In this document: positions 8,620 to 17,841 of the stretch, one piece after another
Numbering within the stretch: position 1 is the stretch's first letter
How the letters are laid out: each line of letters starts with the position of its first letter
Assembly (NCBI GenBank): GCA_025144245.1
Contig: JALXXC010000002.1
Span: 225,076-289,075 of the forward strand
Direction of reading: 5' to 3'
Length of the DNA: 64,000 nucleotides
From: Corynebacterium sp. p3-SID1145
Lineage (GTDB): Bacteria; Actinomycetota; Actinomycetes; Mycobacteriales; Mycobacteriaceae
Notes under the pieces: generated by a model
What the model was told of the DNA's origin: nothing
The model's database searches: none
The model's input: only the letters and a program-made list of their open reading frames with translations
Position numbers and translations under genes: made by a program

Positions 8620-10230
8620 ATGACTACAGCGAGACCACCCGAAAATAGAAAGACTGACCGCGACCCGACCTACTCCCCGACCAATTCTGACACCTCTTCT
8701 GCTAGCACCAATGAGCAGGACTCGAAAAAACCTGCATTTTTTGCCACCGAGAACCTGGAGGATCCGATCTGTCGCGCCGGCATGGCTATCCGCCGGGAGC
8801 AGACCGCGATCTTCGCCCGCTATTCCGAACCGATTGAGAGCTTCTACTCGCGCGACCATGACCGTGAAATCGCCCAGGTGAGCACGCAGACGGGAATGAG
8901 CAAGTCCCGCGTGGACACTGCAATCACGGCGTATATGGGCTTGCGCAACCTGCCGAAGCTGCGCGAATTGCAGCTCGAACACCATCGCTTGGATATCGAG
9001 CGGCTCGCCGCGGTCAGCGACGGGCTCGCTGACTTGGGGCTGAACGTGCTCGACGAAGTCTACGACAAGTTTGACGACATGCTGACGGCGTTGTTCACCC
9101 CCACCAAGATGGGCCAGCAGCTCCCCACCATCACCGCCATCACCCGCCGGATCAACGTGATGATCGCCGACTTCGACTCCGAAGCCGGTTACGACCTGAA
9201 GAAGCGGAAGGAAAGAGAGGAAAAGACCGACCCCTTCGGTCCGGGAGAAGGTGCCATCTCCTTCGACGTTCCTCCGTCCGGCTCGGGTGAACCCGGAAAC
9301 GCTTATATGAACGTCGCGGGAGACAAGGCGAAGGTCGCCGCCATGCGCGCCGAGATCAACGCCACCGCGCGAGAGCTCGGCGTGTCCCAGTGGGAGGCGC
9401 TTGACCTGCTTATTTTTGGAAAAGCCGAGCCCACTTCCGCAACCATTTACGGCTACGTGCCCTTGGTCAACGGTGTGCCCGATCCGACCAAGAGTGTCTT
9501 CATCCCCGGCTTCGGCTGGACCACGGCCGCGGCGACGGAGGCGTTCCACAGTATGGTGGACCGGATCATCGACTTGGAGGAAGCCAAGCATCACACGGTC
9601 GCCGGCTACGTCGCCCCCGACAAGGTCAAAGCGTATGTCCGCGGGCGCGACGGAAAGTGCATCTTCCCTGGTTGCACCCGTTCCGCGTGGAGCTGTCAGC
9701 TGGATCACCGCATCCCCTACGATGACGGCGGCCAGACCAATGCGGCGAATCTCTACTGTCTCTGCGCACACCATCACAACATGAAGACCGATCGACGCGC
9801 CTTCTACATCCCCGATCCGGTCACCGGCGAAATCATTTGGCTTTTCGACGACGGAACCTACGCCCGAACCGAACCCGAAGGCTTCATCGGCACCCAGGTC
9901 ACCCCTACGGCACCGCGCTGGCGGGCCTCAACCGAAGACAGTCTGCGCAGCAAGAGAAAAAAGGCCCATTTTTTCGCGAAGGGCCACACGCTTATCGACG
10001 CTTACGAGAACCGCGAACCCCACCCCTCCGTTAAGAACACCGTCAAGAACACTGAGGACAACACCGAAACCGGCGATCTCTCCCCCATCACCTACGAAGA
10101 GTGTCTCGAGGCGATCGCCGAACTGGAGAAAGACTACGGGCTTGAATTCCCCTTCCGCCCCGATCGGCTTGAGGAGGCGGATGGAGAATCGCAGGTCAAG
10201 CAGACAAAAGAGGGCAAGCCGCCGTTCTAG
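8620..10230 (+). CDS. DUF222/HNH endonuclease domain protein (13E12 repeat type)
   Basis: A 536-residue protein of the DUF222 plus HNH family, common in multiple copies in actinobacteria (REP13E12-like). The N-terminal half is helical DUF222. The HNH nuclease motif sits near residues 350-390: CIFPGCTR, then LDHRIPYDDGG, then NLYCLCAHHHNMKT, giving two Cys pairs and the His residues of a beta-beta-alpha metal finger. The ATG at 8620 has a GAAGG site 8 nt upstream; in-frame GTG 8536 and ATG 8569 are alternatives. The flanks are less GC-rich than the neighbours, which would fit a laterally moving gene. Biological role is unknown. Confidence 0.85.
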   Translation: MTTARPPENRKTDRDPTYSPTNSDTSSASTNEQDSKKPAFFATENLEDPICRAGMAIRREQTAIFARYSEPIESFYSRDHDREIAQVSTQTGMSKSRVDTAITAYMGLRNLPKLRELQLEHHRLDIERLAAVSDGLADLGLNVLDEVYDKFDDMLTALFTPTKMGQQLPTITAITRRINVMIADFDSEAGYDLKKRKEREEKTDPFGPGEGAISFDVPPSGSGEPGNAYMNVAGDKAKVAAMRAEINATARELGVSQWEALDLLIFGKAEPTSATIYGYVPLVNGVPDPTKSVFIPGFGWTTAAATEAFHSMVDRIIDLEEAKHHTVAGYVAPDKVKAYVRGRDGKCIFPGCTRSAWSCQLDHRIPYDDGGQTNAANLYCLCAHHHNMKTDRRAFYIPDPVTGEIIWLFDDGTYARTEPEGFIGTQVTPTAPRWRASTEDSLRSKRKKAHFFAKGHTLIDAYENREPHPSVKNTVKNTEDNTETGDLSPITYEECLEAIAELEKDYGLEFPFRPDRLEEADGESQVKQTKEGKPPF

Positions 10231-10277
10231 AGATCCGAAACCGCGGCGCAGAGCTCAGGCCCGTCGGGAAGCAAGTG

Positions 10278-10592
10278 TCAGGGCAGGCTCGGAAACAGTG
10301 TCTGTGCTTCAGCCCAGAGACCGGCGAAGTCGTGCGCGTCGAGAATCTGGTGGTCGATGTCCTCGAAACCGGCAAGCTTGTCGGGGTGCGGGACGACGTC
10401 GAGAGGTGTGTTAGCGCTGCCGTGCACCTGGCCGTCGACGAACGCACCGACGATCGTGTTGTCAGGAGTCAGTTCGATCATGCGGACCATGCGGCACGTG
10501 GTGCGGGTGTCGTCGATTTCTTCGAGTTCGGCGACATTGACCAGGCCGGATCCGTCGGGGGCGGTGAAGATTGTCTTCACGAAAAGGCGCAT
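10278..10592 (-). CDS. Small hypothetical protein
   Basis: A 104-residue soluble, acidic protein with no recognised domain. It has a compact alternating pattern (an N-terminal strand FVKTIFTAP, then a TCRMVRMIELTPDNTIVG segment), so it looks like a real folded protein. It lies downstream of the trp operon and Rieske gene on the same strand with a 42-nt gap. That gap contains a GAAAAA/TTTTTC dyad at 10594-10612 that could be a weak terminator. Convergent with the HNH gene. Confidence 0.6.
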   Translation of the reverse strand: MRLFVKTIFTAPDGSGLVNVAELEEIDDTRTTCRMVRMIELTPDNTIVGAFVDGQVHGSANTPLDVVPHPDKLAGFEDIDHQILDAHDFAGLWAEAQTLFPSLP

Positions 10593-10634
10593 CGAAAAAA
10601 TCCCTGTTTTTCTGGTCTGAAGTACTTGCCGTGT

Positions 10635-11012
10635 CTATGCCTCGCCCGCGATGACGGTGCCGTTGTCGTCTCTTACAGGGACAGTGGTCATACCGGTCGC
10701 CGCCGGGCCGGAAACGGGCTCGCCCGTGGCAATGTTGAACACGGAACCGTGCGACGGACAGCGCACCGTGTCGCCGTCCACCTGCGTGATGGGGCTTCCC
10801 TGGTGCGGGCACTTCGTGGAATAAGCGACGAACTCGCCCTCATTGGGCTGGGCGATGATGACGTTGTCCACGATCACGGCGCTTCCCACGGGAACCTGGG
10901 TCGCGGCGACTTCAGCCGAGGGCTCCTTACCGCAGGCGGCGAGGAAGGCACCGGCGAATGTCGTCGCGGTGCCGAGTAGGAGCGCGCGGCGGGAGCAGGA
11001 GAATTCGGTCAT
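10635..11012 (-). CDS. Rieske [2Fe-2S] lipoprotein with Tat-like signal
   Basis: A 125-residue exported iron-sulfur protein. Residues 7-30 combine a twin-arginine motif (SRRALLLG) with a lipobox ending in Cys (FLAAC), so it is probably exported folded through Tat and then lipidated. The Rieske cluster ligands are CPHQG near residue 69 and CPSHGS near 85. It is much shorter than QcrA and looks like a stand-alone periplasmic electron carrier. It overlaps trpA by 4 nt (ATGA), so it is the terminal gene of the trp transcription unit. A link to tryptophan synthesis is not known. Confidence 0.85.
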   Translation of the reverse strand: MTEFSCSRRALLLGTATTFAGAFLAACGKEPSAEVAATQVPVGSAVIVDNVIIAQPNEGEFVAYSTKCPHQGSPITQVDGDTVRCPSHGSVFNIATGEPVSGPAATGMTTVPVRDDNGTVIAGEA

Positions 11013-11851
11013 GATTTGATCGTAGCCTGCTTCATGGTGGCGGTGTACTCGCGCAGCTCGGATCTCAGCGCCTCCATGTCGCGGACGGTGCCAGGGTTCG
11101 GGTGCGCGTAATCGATGTGGGTGTCGATGATCTTGGCAATCGCCGACCCCGTGATCGCGCCTGCCGCACCGGCGGCGATGGCGTCGGAGACGTGCTGTGG
11201 GGTGGATATGCCAAACCCGAGCAGCACGGGGGCGCCGTCGTAGGAGGAGATGTTGGCGACGACGTCGGCAAGCCCCTGCGTCTGCGATTCCTTCTCTGCG
11301 CCGGTGACACCGTCGCGCGAGACCGCGTAAATGTAACCGCGGGACTGCGCGGCGACACCTTCGAGCACTTCGGGGCGCGCCTGTGCCGGGGCGATGAACA
11401 CCGGATCGATCCCTGCGGCGGTGGCGGCCTCAATGAATGGCGCGCCCTCGCGGACGGGGACATCGGGAATGAGCACTGCGTCGGCGCCGGCGTCGTGAAG
11501 TTCGCCGTAAAATTTGTCCAGCCCGCGCACGTACGGCACATTCGCGTAGACCAGCATTCCGATCGGGACCTCCGGGTAGCGGTTGCGGATTTCGCGGATC
11601 TGCTCGAAGCACTTATCGACGTTCGCGCCTCCGTCCAACGCCCGCAAGTGCGATTTCTGGATGGTCGGGCCGTCAGCTGCAGGGTCGGAGAAGGGGATGC
11701 CGAGCTCGAGGGCGTCGGCGCCGGCGTCGACAAGCGTGCTGATGATTTCCACGGCGTCGGTCGCGGACGGGTCGCCGAGCATGATGAAGGGGACGAATGC
11801 ACCTTCGTTCTTGGCCTCGAGGGCCTGGAATAGCGTGCTGAAGCGGGACAT
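11009..11851 (-). CDS. trpA: Tryptophan synthase alpha subunit
   Basis: Cleaves indole-3-glycerol phosphate to indole and glyceraldehyde 3-phosphate and passes indole to TrpB. A TIM-barrel protein of 280 residues. The catalytic Glu lies in ELGIPFSDPAADGP near residue 47 and the catalytic Asp in LIPDVPV near residue 130. The phosphate-binding GFGIS is near residue 213. It shares base 11851 with trpB, so the pair is tightly coupled, and it overlaps the Rieske gene downstream. Confidence 0.97.
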   Translation of the reverse strand: MSRFSTLFQALEAKNEGAFVPFIMLGDPSATDAVEIISTLVDAGADALELGIPFSDPAADGPTIQKSHLRALDGGANVDKCFEQIREIRNRYPEVPIGMLVYANVPYVRGLDKFYGELHDAGADAVLIPDVPVREGAPFIEAATAAGIDPVFIAPAQARPEVLEGVAAQSRGYIYAVSRDGVTGAEKESQTQGLADVVANISSYDGAPVLLGFGISTPQHVSDAIAAGAAGAITGSAIAKIIDTHIDYAHPNPGTVRDMEALRSELREYTATMKQATIKS

Positions 11852-13107
11852 TATTTCTCCTCCGAGGTGTTCAAAACGTATTCCGGGTGGGCTTCGAGCG
11901 TCTGCTGGACGTGGGCGACGTCCTTGTCGCCGCGGCCGGACAGTGAGACGAGAATAGTCGTCGGCGCTCTCTTGGCCTTCGCCTCCTCGGCGCGCTCCAG
12001 CGCGTACGCGAGAGCGTGGGAGGACTCGAGCGCGGGAATGATGCCCTCATGGCGGGACAACATCTGGAATGCGCGCAGGGCGTCGCCGTCGGTGACGGGC
12101 ACGTACTTGGCGCGGCCGGTCCTGGCCAGGTGGGCGTGCTGTGGGCCGACGGCCGGGTAGTCGAGGCCCGCCGAAATTGAGTAGGACTCCTCGATTTGTC
12201 CGTCGGAATCCCGCATGAGGTAGGACTTGGTTCCGTGCAGAATGCCTACGGTACCTGCAGCGATGGCTGCGCCGTGCTTGCCCGTGTCCATGCCTTCGCC
12301 GCCCGGTTCGGCACCGACGAGTTCGACGGACTCCTCCTCAATGAAGTCCGCGAACATTCCGATCGCGTTGGACCCACCACCGACACACGCGACGACGACA
12401 TCCGGAAGTCCCCCTGTGCATTCCTTCATCTGGGCTTTCGCCTCCTCCGAAATGACCTTGTGGAACTCGCGAACCAACGTCGGGAACGGGTGGGGGCCGG
12501 CAGCGGTGCCGAGCAGGTAGTGCGAGTCGTGGAAGGTCGCGGTCCAGTCGCGCAGAGCCTCATTGACGGCATCCTTGAGCGTGCCGGAACCGGAGTCGAC
12601 GCCGATAACCTCGGCTCCCATGAGACGCATCCGGTACACATTGGGAGCTTGCCGCTCCATGTCCTTGGCGCCCATGTAGATCACGCAATCCAGGTCCATC
12701 AGCGCGCAGGCCAGCGCTGTGGCGGTGCCGTGCTGACCTGCGCCAGTTTCTGCGATGATGCGCTTCTTGCCCATCTTCTTCGCCAGCAGTGCCTGCCCGA
12801 TCACCTGGTTCGTCTTGTGCGCTCCCCCGTGCACGAGGTCCTCGCGTTTGAGGAAGATCCGGGCGTAGTCGTTGTCCTTGGTCAGGTTCTTCGCCTCGGT
12901 CAGGGGCGTCGGCCGGCCCAGGTAGTCGCGCAGCAGTCCGCGGTACTCGGTCATGAACTCCTCGTCGTTCCAGGCATCGACGAACGCTTTCTCGAGCTGG
13001 TCGAGCGCCGGAAGCAGAGATTCGGCGACGAATTGCCCGCCGAATTCACCGAAGTACGCAGGCAGAATGGTGCTTCCGCCGGCGCGTGCATCTGTGGAGT
13101 CAGTCAT
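11851..13107 (-). CDS. trpB: Tryptophan synthase beta subunit
   Basis: PLP enzyme that joins indole and serine to tryptophan. The PLP lysine is in GGAHKTNQ near residue 97. The phosphate-binding loop GGGSNAIG and the C-terminal LSGRGDKD segment are intact. The length of 418 residues is typical. It is separated from trpC by 31 nt and overlaps trpA by one base. Confidence 0.97.
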   Translation of the reverse strand: MTDSTDARAGGSTILPAYFGEFGGQFVAESLLPALDQLEKAFVDAWNDEEFMTEYRGLLRDYLGRPTPLTEAKNLTKDNDYARIFLKREDLVHGGAHKTNQVIGQALLAKKMGKKRIIAETGAGQHGTATALACALMDLDCVIYMGAKDMERQAPNVYRMRLMGAEVIGVDSGSGTLKDAVNEALRDWTATFHDSHYLLGTAAGPHPFPTLVREFHKVISEEAKAQMKECTGGLPDVVVACVGGGSNAIGMFADFIEEESVELVGAEPGGEGMDTGKHGAAIAAGTVGILHGTKSYLMRDSDGQIEESYSISAGLDYPAVGPQHAHLARTGRAKYVPVTDGDALRAFQMLSRHEGIIPALESSHALAYALERAEEAKAKRAPTTILVSLSGRGDKDVAHVQQTLEAHPEYVLNTSEEK

Positions 13108-13138
13108 GTTGAGTCCTTGTTGGTATGGCTAGTTGGGT

Positions 13139-14608
13139 TTAGTAGTGGAAGTTCTTGATTCGGTTGAAGGTGGTGCGCAACGCCCCCGCGTCCTTGTGGC
13201 CGGACCATTGGCCGGCTCCGGACGGATACTCGACGCCGGAGTTGAGGTCGACGCCCAAGCATCCGACGGCCAGCGCATCCTGGATGTTTTCCGGACCCAG
13301 TCCCCCGGCCAGGAGGGAGTGTCTGCGCACGCTATCGGGGATTGCGGCCCAGTCGAAACCGGTTCCGGAGCCCCCTCCCTTTGCGTCGAGGACGAGCTTA
13401 TCGACTTCCCTTGCCAGCCCTTCCGCGACCGCCGGACCGTCAGGATCGGACATGGAGACGGCGCGCCAGATTTCAATGTCGGGATCGAGTGCGCGAACGG
13501 TGTCTCGGACCGACTCGATGAATTCGCGCTCGGCTTCCAACGATCCCTGGAATGGCGAGTGGATTTGGAGTGCGCGTATACCAGGGAAGACGAGATCCTC
13601 CCATCCGTCGGTGCGGCGGCTCACTGCCACGTAGTGGAGACCGGTCTCATTCGCGATGATTTTCTTCGCTGTTTCACGTGAAACATTGCGGGAACTGGCC
13701 TCCTCGAAGATGAGTCCGCCGTAGACGGCGCCGACTGCGCGTGCGGCCTGAGCTGCGGTGGGAGAAGTGAGGCCACAGACCTTATTCGGTCCGTACACCA
13801 ACATTCGCGCTGCCCAATCAATGTCCGGGGTGCCAGTGAGGTGAGAGCCGACGAGGAAACCGTCGGAGTGTCCCCCTAGGCTGCGGACAGTCTCTACATC
13901 GCGGATCCCGGATTCGGAGACGATGAGTGCGCCCTCGGGGGCTAAAGGAGCCAGGCGTGCGGAACGATCGAGGTCGATGGTGAGGTCGTGGAGATTCCGG
14001 TGGTTGATTCCGAAAATCTTGGCGCCGAGCTTCGTAGCGCGCGCTGCCTCTTCCTCATTGATGACCTCGGTGAGCACGTCCATGCCCAAGCGGTGGGCCT
14101 CGGCGGAGAGTTCGGCGTATTCTTCGTCGTCGAGAACGCTGAGCATGAGCAGGATGGCATCTGCGCCGAAGTACCGTGCCGCGTGAATTTGCACGGGATC
14201 AATGATGAAATCCTTGCACAGTACCGGCAAATGAGTGGTCGCGGCTACGGTGGCGAGGTGGTCGTAATCTCCCCCGAAGCGCTCCGGTTCGCAAAGAACC
14301 GAAATGCCGGCGGCGTAGCGTGAATAGGTGGAGGCGATTTTACCCGGCAAATAGTGCTCGCGAATCATGCCGAGGGATGGCGAAGATGATTTGCACTCCA
14401 TGATGAACCGGGTGCCAGGGCGGGCCAGCGATTCGTAGAGTGAACGTTCGGAGCGCGGAAGCTGCGAAGGATTCACGTGCGAGATCCGTGCCCGAATTTC
14501 GTCAATGTGACGTTTTCGCGACGTAACGATGTCCTCGAGGACAGTCGGTAATCCCTGAGCATAGCGAGGATCGAATCCATGCTGGTCAGGAGCCTGGAAC
14601 TCAGCCAC
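13139..14608 (-). CDS. trpCF: Bifunctional indole-3-glycerol phosphate synthase / PRA isomerase
   Basis: Fused two-barrel enzyme of 489 residues catalysing PRA isomerisation (C-terminal half) and ring closure to indole-3-glycerol phosphate (N-terminal half). The N-terminal domain has MECKSSSPSLG and FGINHRNL. The C-terminal domain begins near KVCGLTSPTAA and ends with AGGLGPENI and GVDLNSGVE. The start is GTG 14608, which overlaps the trpD stop by 8 nt; no ATG precedes conserved sequence. A perfect parS site sits inside the gene between the two domains and is read as VSRET. The fusion is the usual corynebacterial arrangement. Confidence 0.95.
   Translation of the reverse strand: MAEFQAPDQHGFDPRYAQGLPTVLEDIVTSRKRHIDEIRARISHVNPSQLPRSERSLYESLARPGTRFIMECKSSSPSLGMIREHYLPGKIASTYSRYAAGISVLCEPERFGGDYDHLATVAATTHLPVLCKDFIIDPVQIHAARYFGADAILLMLSVLDDEEYAELSAEAHRLGMDVLTEVINEEEAARATKLGAKIFGINHRNLHDLTIDLDRSARLAPLAPEGALIVSESGIRDVETVRSLGGHSDGFLVGSHLTGTPDIDWAARMLVYGPNKVCGLTSPTAAQAARAVGAVYGGLIFEEASSRNVSRETAKKIIANETGLHYVAVSRRTDGWEDLVFPGIRALQIHSPFQGSLEAEREFIESVRDTVRALDPDIEIWRAVSMSDPDGPAVAEGLAREVDKLVLDAKGGGSGTGFDWAAIPDSVRRHSLLAGGLGPENIQDALAVGCLGVDLNSGVEYPSGAGQWSGHKDAGALRTTFNRIKNFHY
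13670..13685. other. parS centromere site inside trpCF
   Basis: The 16-mer TGTTTCACGTGAAACA is a perfect match to the bacterial ParB-binding parS palindrome. It lies in coding sequence of trpCF at the PRA isomerase domain. It is one of four in this window and supports an origin-proximal location. Confidence 0.95.
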
Positions 14609-15629
14609 TGTAATCGGCTCCTTCGTGGGTGGCGAGCCACTGGCGGACGGAGCCGTCGGCAAGCAAACTCTTTGCGCGCTCGACACCGGTCTTGATGTTG
14701 GGGTCGAGCTCGTAGAGGTAGAAAATCGCACCGGCGGTCGCGGCGACGGCATCCCGGTGCGCGTCGGGGGACGTGCCGTCGAAAATCGCTCGGATAGCGG
14801 CGGCGTTTTCTTCGCCGTCGCCACCTTCGAGCTCCTCGAGGGCATAGGTGGGAAGACCCATGTCTTCGGGCGAGATGGTGTAGTGCTCGATATTCCCTTC
14901 GCGGTCGAGCTCCCACACGAGGGTTTCGCCGTGAACTGCCAGTTCATCGGTGCCGGCGCCGTGAACGATCATCGCACGGCCGCGGCCAAGCTCCCGCATG
15001 GTCTCGGCGATTGTCTGGCCAAGGTCCGGATTCGCGATACCCATAATCTGGTATTCGGGACGGCCGGGGGAAAGCAGCGGACCCAGGGTATTGAACAAGG
15101 TGGGGATACCCAAAGACTTTCGAACCGGCTGGACATGGGCGATAGCCGGGTTATACGCAGGTGCGAAAAGGAACGTGAAATTGGAAGCGTCGAACTGGCG
15201 GACGGCGCGGTCCGGATCCAGGTCAAGAGGAATATTCAGCGCCTCGAGGACGTCTGCCGACCCAGACTTCGAGGACACTGAACGGTTGCCGCACTTGATC
15301 ATCTTCACTCCCCCGGCGGCGGCGACGAGGGAGGCGGCGGTGGTGATGTTGATTGTGTTCTTGCCGTCGCCGCCGGTGCCGGCCGTGTCCATGAGGCCTT
15401 TGCCCGTGATTGGAAATGGTCGGCCGGCGGCGAGGAAGGCCTTGGCGGCCCCGGCGATGTCCGCGAATGTCTCGCCGCGGGTGCGCACGGTGGTCAGTAG
15501 CGCGGCGATGTGCACATCGTCGTAGTCACCCACTGTAAGCGGGACGAAAGCAGCGGTTGCTTCGTCCAGGGTCGGGTTCCTGTTATCCAGGAATTCTCGG
15601 AGCGTTTTTAGTGAGGTTTGCTTAGCCAT
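14601..15629 (-). CDS. trpD: Anthranilate phosphoribosyltransferase
   Basis: Transfers phosphoribose from PRPP to anthranilate. The 342-residue protein has the PRPP loop DTAGTGGDGKNTINI near residue 80 and the KCGNRSVSSKSGSAD segment that replaces the more common KHGN form. I use ATG 15629, which overlaps the trpG stop by 8 nt; GTG 15638 is a less likely alternative. Overlapped at its 3' end by trpCF. Confidence 0.95.
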   Translation of the reverse strand: MAKQTSLKTLREFLDNRNPTLDEATAAFVPLTVGDYDDVHIAALLTTVRTRGETFADIAGAAKAFLAAGRPFPITGKGLMDTAGTGGDGKNTINITTAASLVAAAGGVKMIKCGNRSVSSKSGSADVLEALNIPLDLDPDRAVRQFDASNFTFLFAPAYNPAIAHVQPVRKSLGIPTLFNTLGPLLSPGRPEYQIMGIANPDLGQTIAETMRELGRGRAMIVHGAGTDELAVHGETLVWELDREGNIEHYTISPEDMGLPTYALEELEGGDGEENAAAIRAIFDGTSPDAHRDAVAATAGAIFYLYELDPNIKTGVERAKSLLADGSVRQWLATHEGADYSG

Positions 15630-16278
15630 TGTGATCACCTTTCTTGGCGCATACCAACAATTGATCCACGCAGCGTTGTAAAAGCACAGGTCCCTTGGGT
15701 GTCAGTATCGATTCGGGGTGGAACTGAAGGCCGATCGACATCTTGTCCGTCGATTCAGCCGCCATGACTACTTCCCCGATTTCGGTGGGGGTTCGCGCCA
15801 AAGCGACCATTCCGTTGGGGATGTCAACGGTTCCGAGGGAGTGGTACCGCGCCACCGGCACACGCCGCCCCGGAACACCGCCATGCTGGGGACCTGAGTC
15901 GGTGGTCAGGCCAGCGAAGAGGGGGTGGTTGACGCCTTCGTCGGTAAGCTGCATTGCCTCGCTGATGCCGTGCACTGGGCCGCAAGGAGTGACGCGGCCC
16001 CCGAAATGCTCGATCAGCGCTTGGTATCCGAGGCAGATGCCCAAAAGCGGAATTCGCCCCTGAACGCGCTCAATGAGTTCCATCATGCAGCCGGCATCGG
16101 CGGGATACCCGGGGCCCGGCGAGAGAATGATGACGTCAGGGTCGGCGGCTAAGATGTGGTCGGCACTGACGGTGTTGCGGAAGACCGTGAACTCGGCCTC
16201 CGGAAACGTCGACAACGCGTCGACGAGGTTGTAGACGAAAGAGTCACGGTTATCCAGCAGAACAATGCGCGCGGTCAT
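15622..16278 (-). CDS. trpG: Anthranilate synthase component II (glutamine amidotransferase)
   Basis: Supplies ammonia from glutamine to TrpE. This 218-residue class I amidotransferase has the nucleophile Cys in LLGICLGYQAL near residue 82 and the His-Glu of the triad in LQFHPESIL near residue 192. It is separate from trpD here, not fused as in enteric bacteria. It overlaps trpE by 4 nt and trpD by 8 nt. Confidence 0.95.
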   Translation of the reverse strand: MTARIVLLDNRDSFVYNLVDALSTFPEAEFTVFRNTVSADHILAADPDVIILSPGPGYPADAGCMMELIERVQGRIPLLGICLGYQALIEHFGGRVTPCGPVHGISEAMQLTDEGVNHPLFAGLTTDSGPQHGGVPGRRVPVARYHSLGTVDIPNGMVALARTPTEIGEVVMAAESTDKMSIGLQFHPESILTPKGPVLLQRCVDQLLVCAKKGDHNG

Positions 16279-17816
16279 CGGACCACCTCCACTTCGCGGC
16301 CGGAGGCCATTGCTAGGGCGTTGAGCACGGCGTATGCCTTATGCAGGGTTTCATCGGCCTCGGCCTGCGGCACGGAGTCGCGCACGACCCCTGCTCCGGC
16401 CTGCACGGTGGCCACTCCCCCGTGCACATAGGCCGAGCGGATGACGATGCAGGTGTCGAAGTCCCCGTTGCCGCGCAGGTAGCCGACTGCTCCGCCGTAC
16501 GAGCCGCGGCGCTTGCCTTCGAGCTCGCGGAGCAATTCGGTGGCCCGCAGTTTCGGGGCTCCTGTCAACGTGCCCATGTTCATTGAAGCACGGTACGCGT
16601 CGAGTGCATCGAGATCGTGGGTGAGGGTCGCAGTGACGCGCGAAACGAGGTGCATGACGCGGGAATAGCGGTCCACCTGCAAGAGCTCGCGCACCTGCCG
16701 GGTTCCGGGCTCCGCGACGCGGGCCATGTCGTTGCGCGCGAGGTCGACGAGCATCGTGTGCTCGGCGATCTCCTTCGCGTCCGTGCGCAGCTCGAGTTCC
16801 ATCCGGGTGTCCAGCTCGTGGGTCTCGCCGCGCGGCCGCGTCCCGGCAATCGGGTACAACTGCACCTCCCGTGTGGTGGAATCGTACTTGAGGTTCGATT
16901 CCGGGGAGGTGCCGAAGAGTTCGTAAGGCTCACCATTACGGTCCAAACCCCGTACGTAGAACATGTACGGCGACGGGTTCGTCTCCCGCAGGCACTGGTA
17001 CGCGGCGAAGGCGTCGGGGCATTCCGCGGTGAAAGAGCGGGCCGGCACCACCTGGTAGATGTCGCCGTCATAAATATTGCCTTTGAGCTTTTCCACGTCG
17101 CGCCGGAACTCTGCGTCGTCGACGCTCGCCTCAACGCGCAAAGGTCCTCCGGCGCTGGAGGGCCGGGGGGCTGGGGGCTCGGCGGCGTCGATACGCGCGG
17201 CGATATCGCGCATTCGCTTATCGACGTCTCCCGCTCCCCCGTCGACCGCCGTCAGCCGCGCCGTGTTCGCGCGGTGGTCGATCGTGAGAACGATATCGGC
17301 GAGAATGAACTGGTAATCGGGATACGTGTTGGTGCTCTCGGCGACGTCCGGGAGCTGCTCGAAGGTGGCGAGGTAGTCGAAGGCGAATCCCCCGGCGAGC
17401 ATGGGCAGCGTGTCGTGCTCAGTGTCGGCGTAGCCAGCCTCGGTGGTGAGTGCGCGCAGGACATCCGCGGAACTTGGGGCGGTGAGGCGTTCACGCTCGT
17501 CGGCTGTGTCCGTGACCGGGAAGCTGAATGTGCGCTTTCCCGTGGCAAAACTGCCGAGCCGCTCGTGCAGCTGGTCGGCGATCGCCTCCCCGTCGGGGCT
17601 GAGCGTCTCCACTGCCACGTCGGGGCCGTTGCACGTGACGCGCAGCGATGCGCCGAGGACCGCGACCGATTGCAGCCCGGACTTCGTCGTGATGTCGGCG
17701 CTCTCCAAAAGCACGGTGTCCGTTAGGTCCGTGCCGCCTATGGATGCGAACAGGCTCGACGCGTCAGCGTGGTAACGCACGTCCATGTGCGTCACCTGCG
17801 GGCGGAATTTGCTCAC
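16275..17816 (-). CDS. trpE: Anthranilate synthase component I
   Basis: Makes anthranilate from chorismate, the committed step of tryptophan synthesis. The protein has 513 residues. The N-terminal LLES motif (VLLESADI) is the element that binds tryptophan for feedback inhibition. The C-terminal chorismate-binding region has PIAGTRPRG and TGAPKLRATELL. Start GTG 17816 is preceded by AGAAAGGAGG. Only 25 nt separate it from the SdpI-like gene upstream, so the trp genes are probably read from the promoter in front of that gene. Confidence 0.96.
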   Translation of the reverse strand: MSKFRPQVTHMDVRYHADASSLFASIGGTDLTDTVLLESADITTKSGLQSVAVLGASLRVTCNGPDVAVETLSPDGEAIADQLHERLGSFATGKRTFSFPVTDTADERERLTAPSSADVLRALTTEAGYADTEHDTLPMLAGGFAFDYLATFEQLPDVAESTNTYPDYQFILADIVLTIDHRANTARLTAVDGGAGDVDKRMRDIAARIDAAEPPAPRPSSAGGPLRVEASVDDAEFRRDVEKLKGNIYDGDIYQVVPARSFTAECPDAFAAYQCLRETNPSPYMFYVRGLDRNGEPYELFGTSPESNLKYDSTTREVQLYPIAGTRPRGETHELDTRMELELRTDAKEIAEHTMLVDLARNDMARVAEPGTRQVRELLQVDRYSRVMHLVSRVTATLTHDLDALDAYRASMNMGTLTGAPKLRATELLRELEGKRRGSYGGAVGYLRGNGDFDTCIVIRSAYVHGGVATVQAGAGVVRDSVPQAEADETLHKAYAVLNALAMASGREVEVVR

Positions 17817-17841
17817 GGCTGCCTCCTTTCTGCTGTTGAGA

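Noticed and set aside
8620-10230. Reading the HNH gene as a restriction system or homing intein
   Set aside because: It has the DUF222 fusion typical of 13E12-type proteins, with no methylase partner and no splicing motifs.
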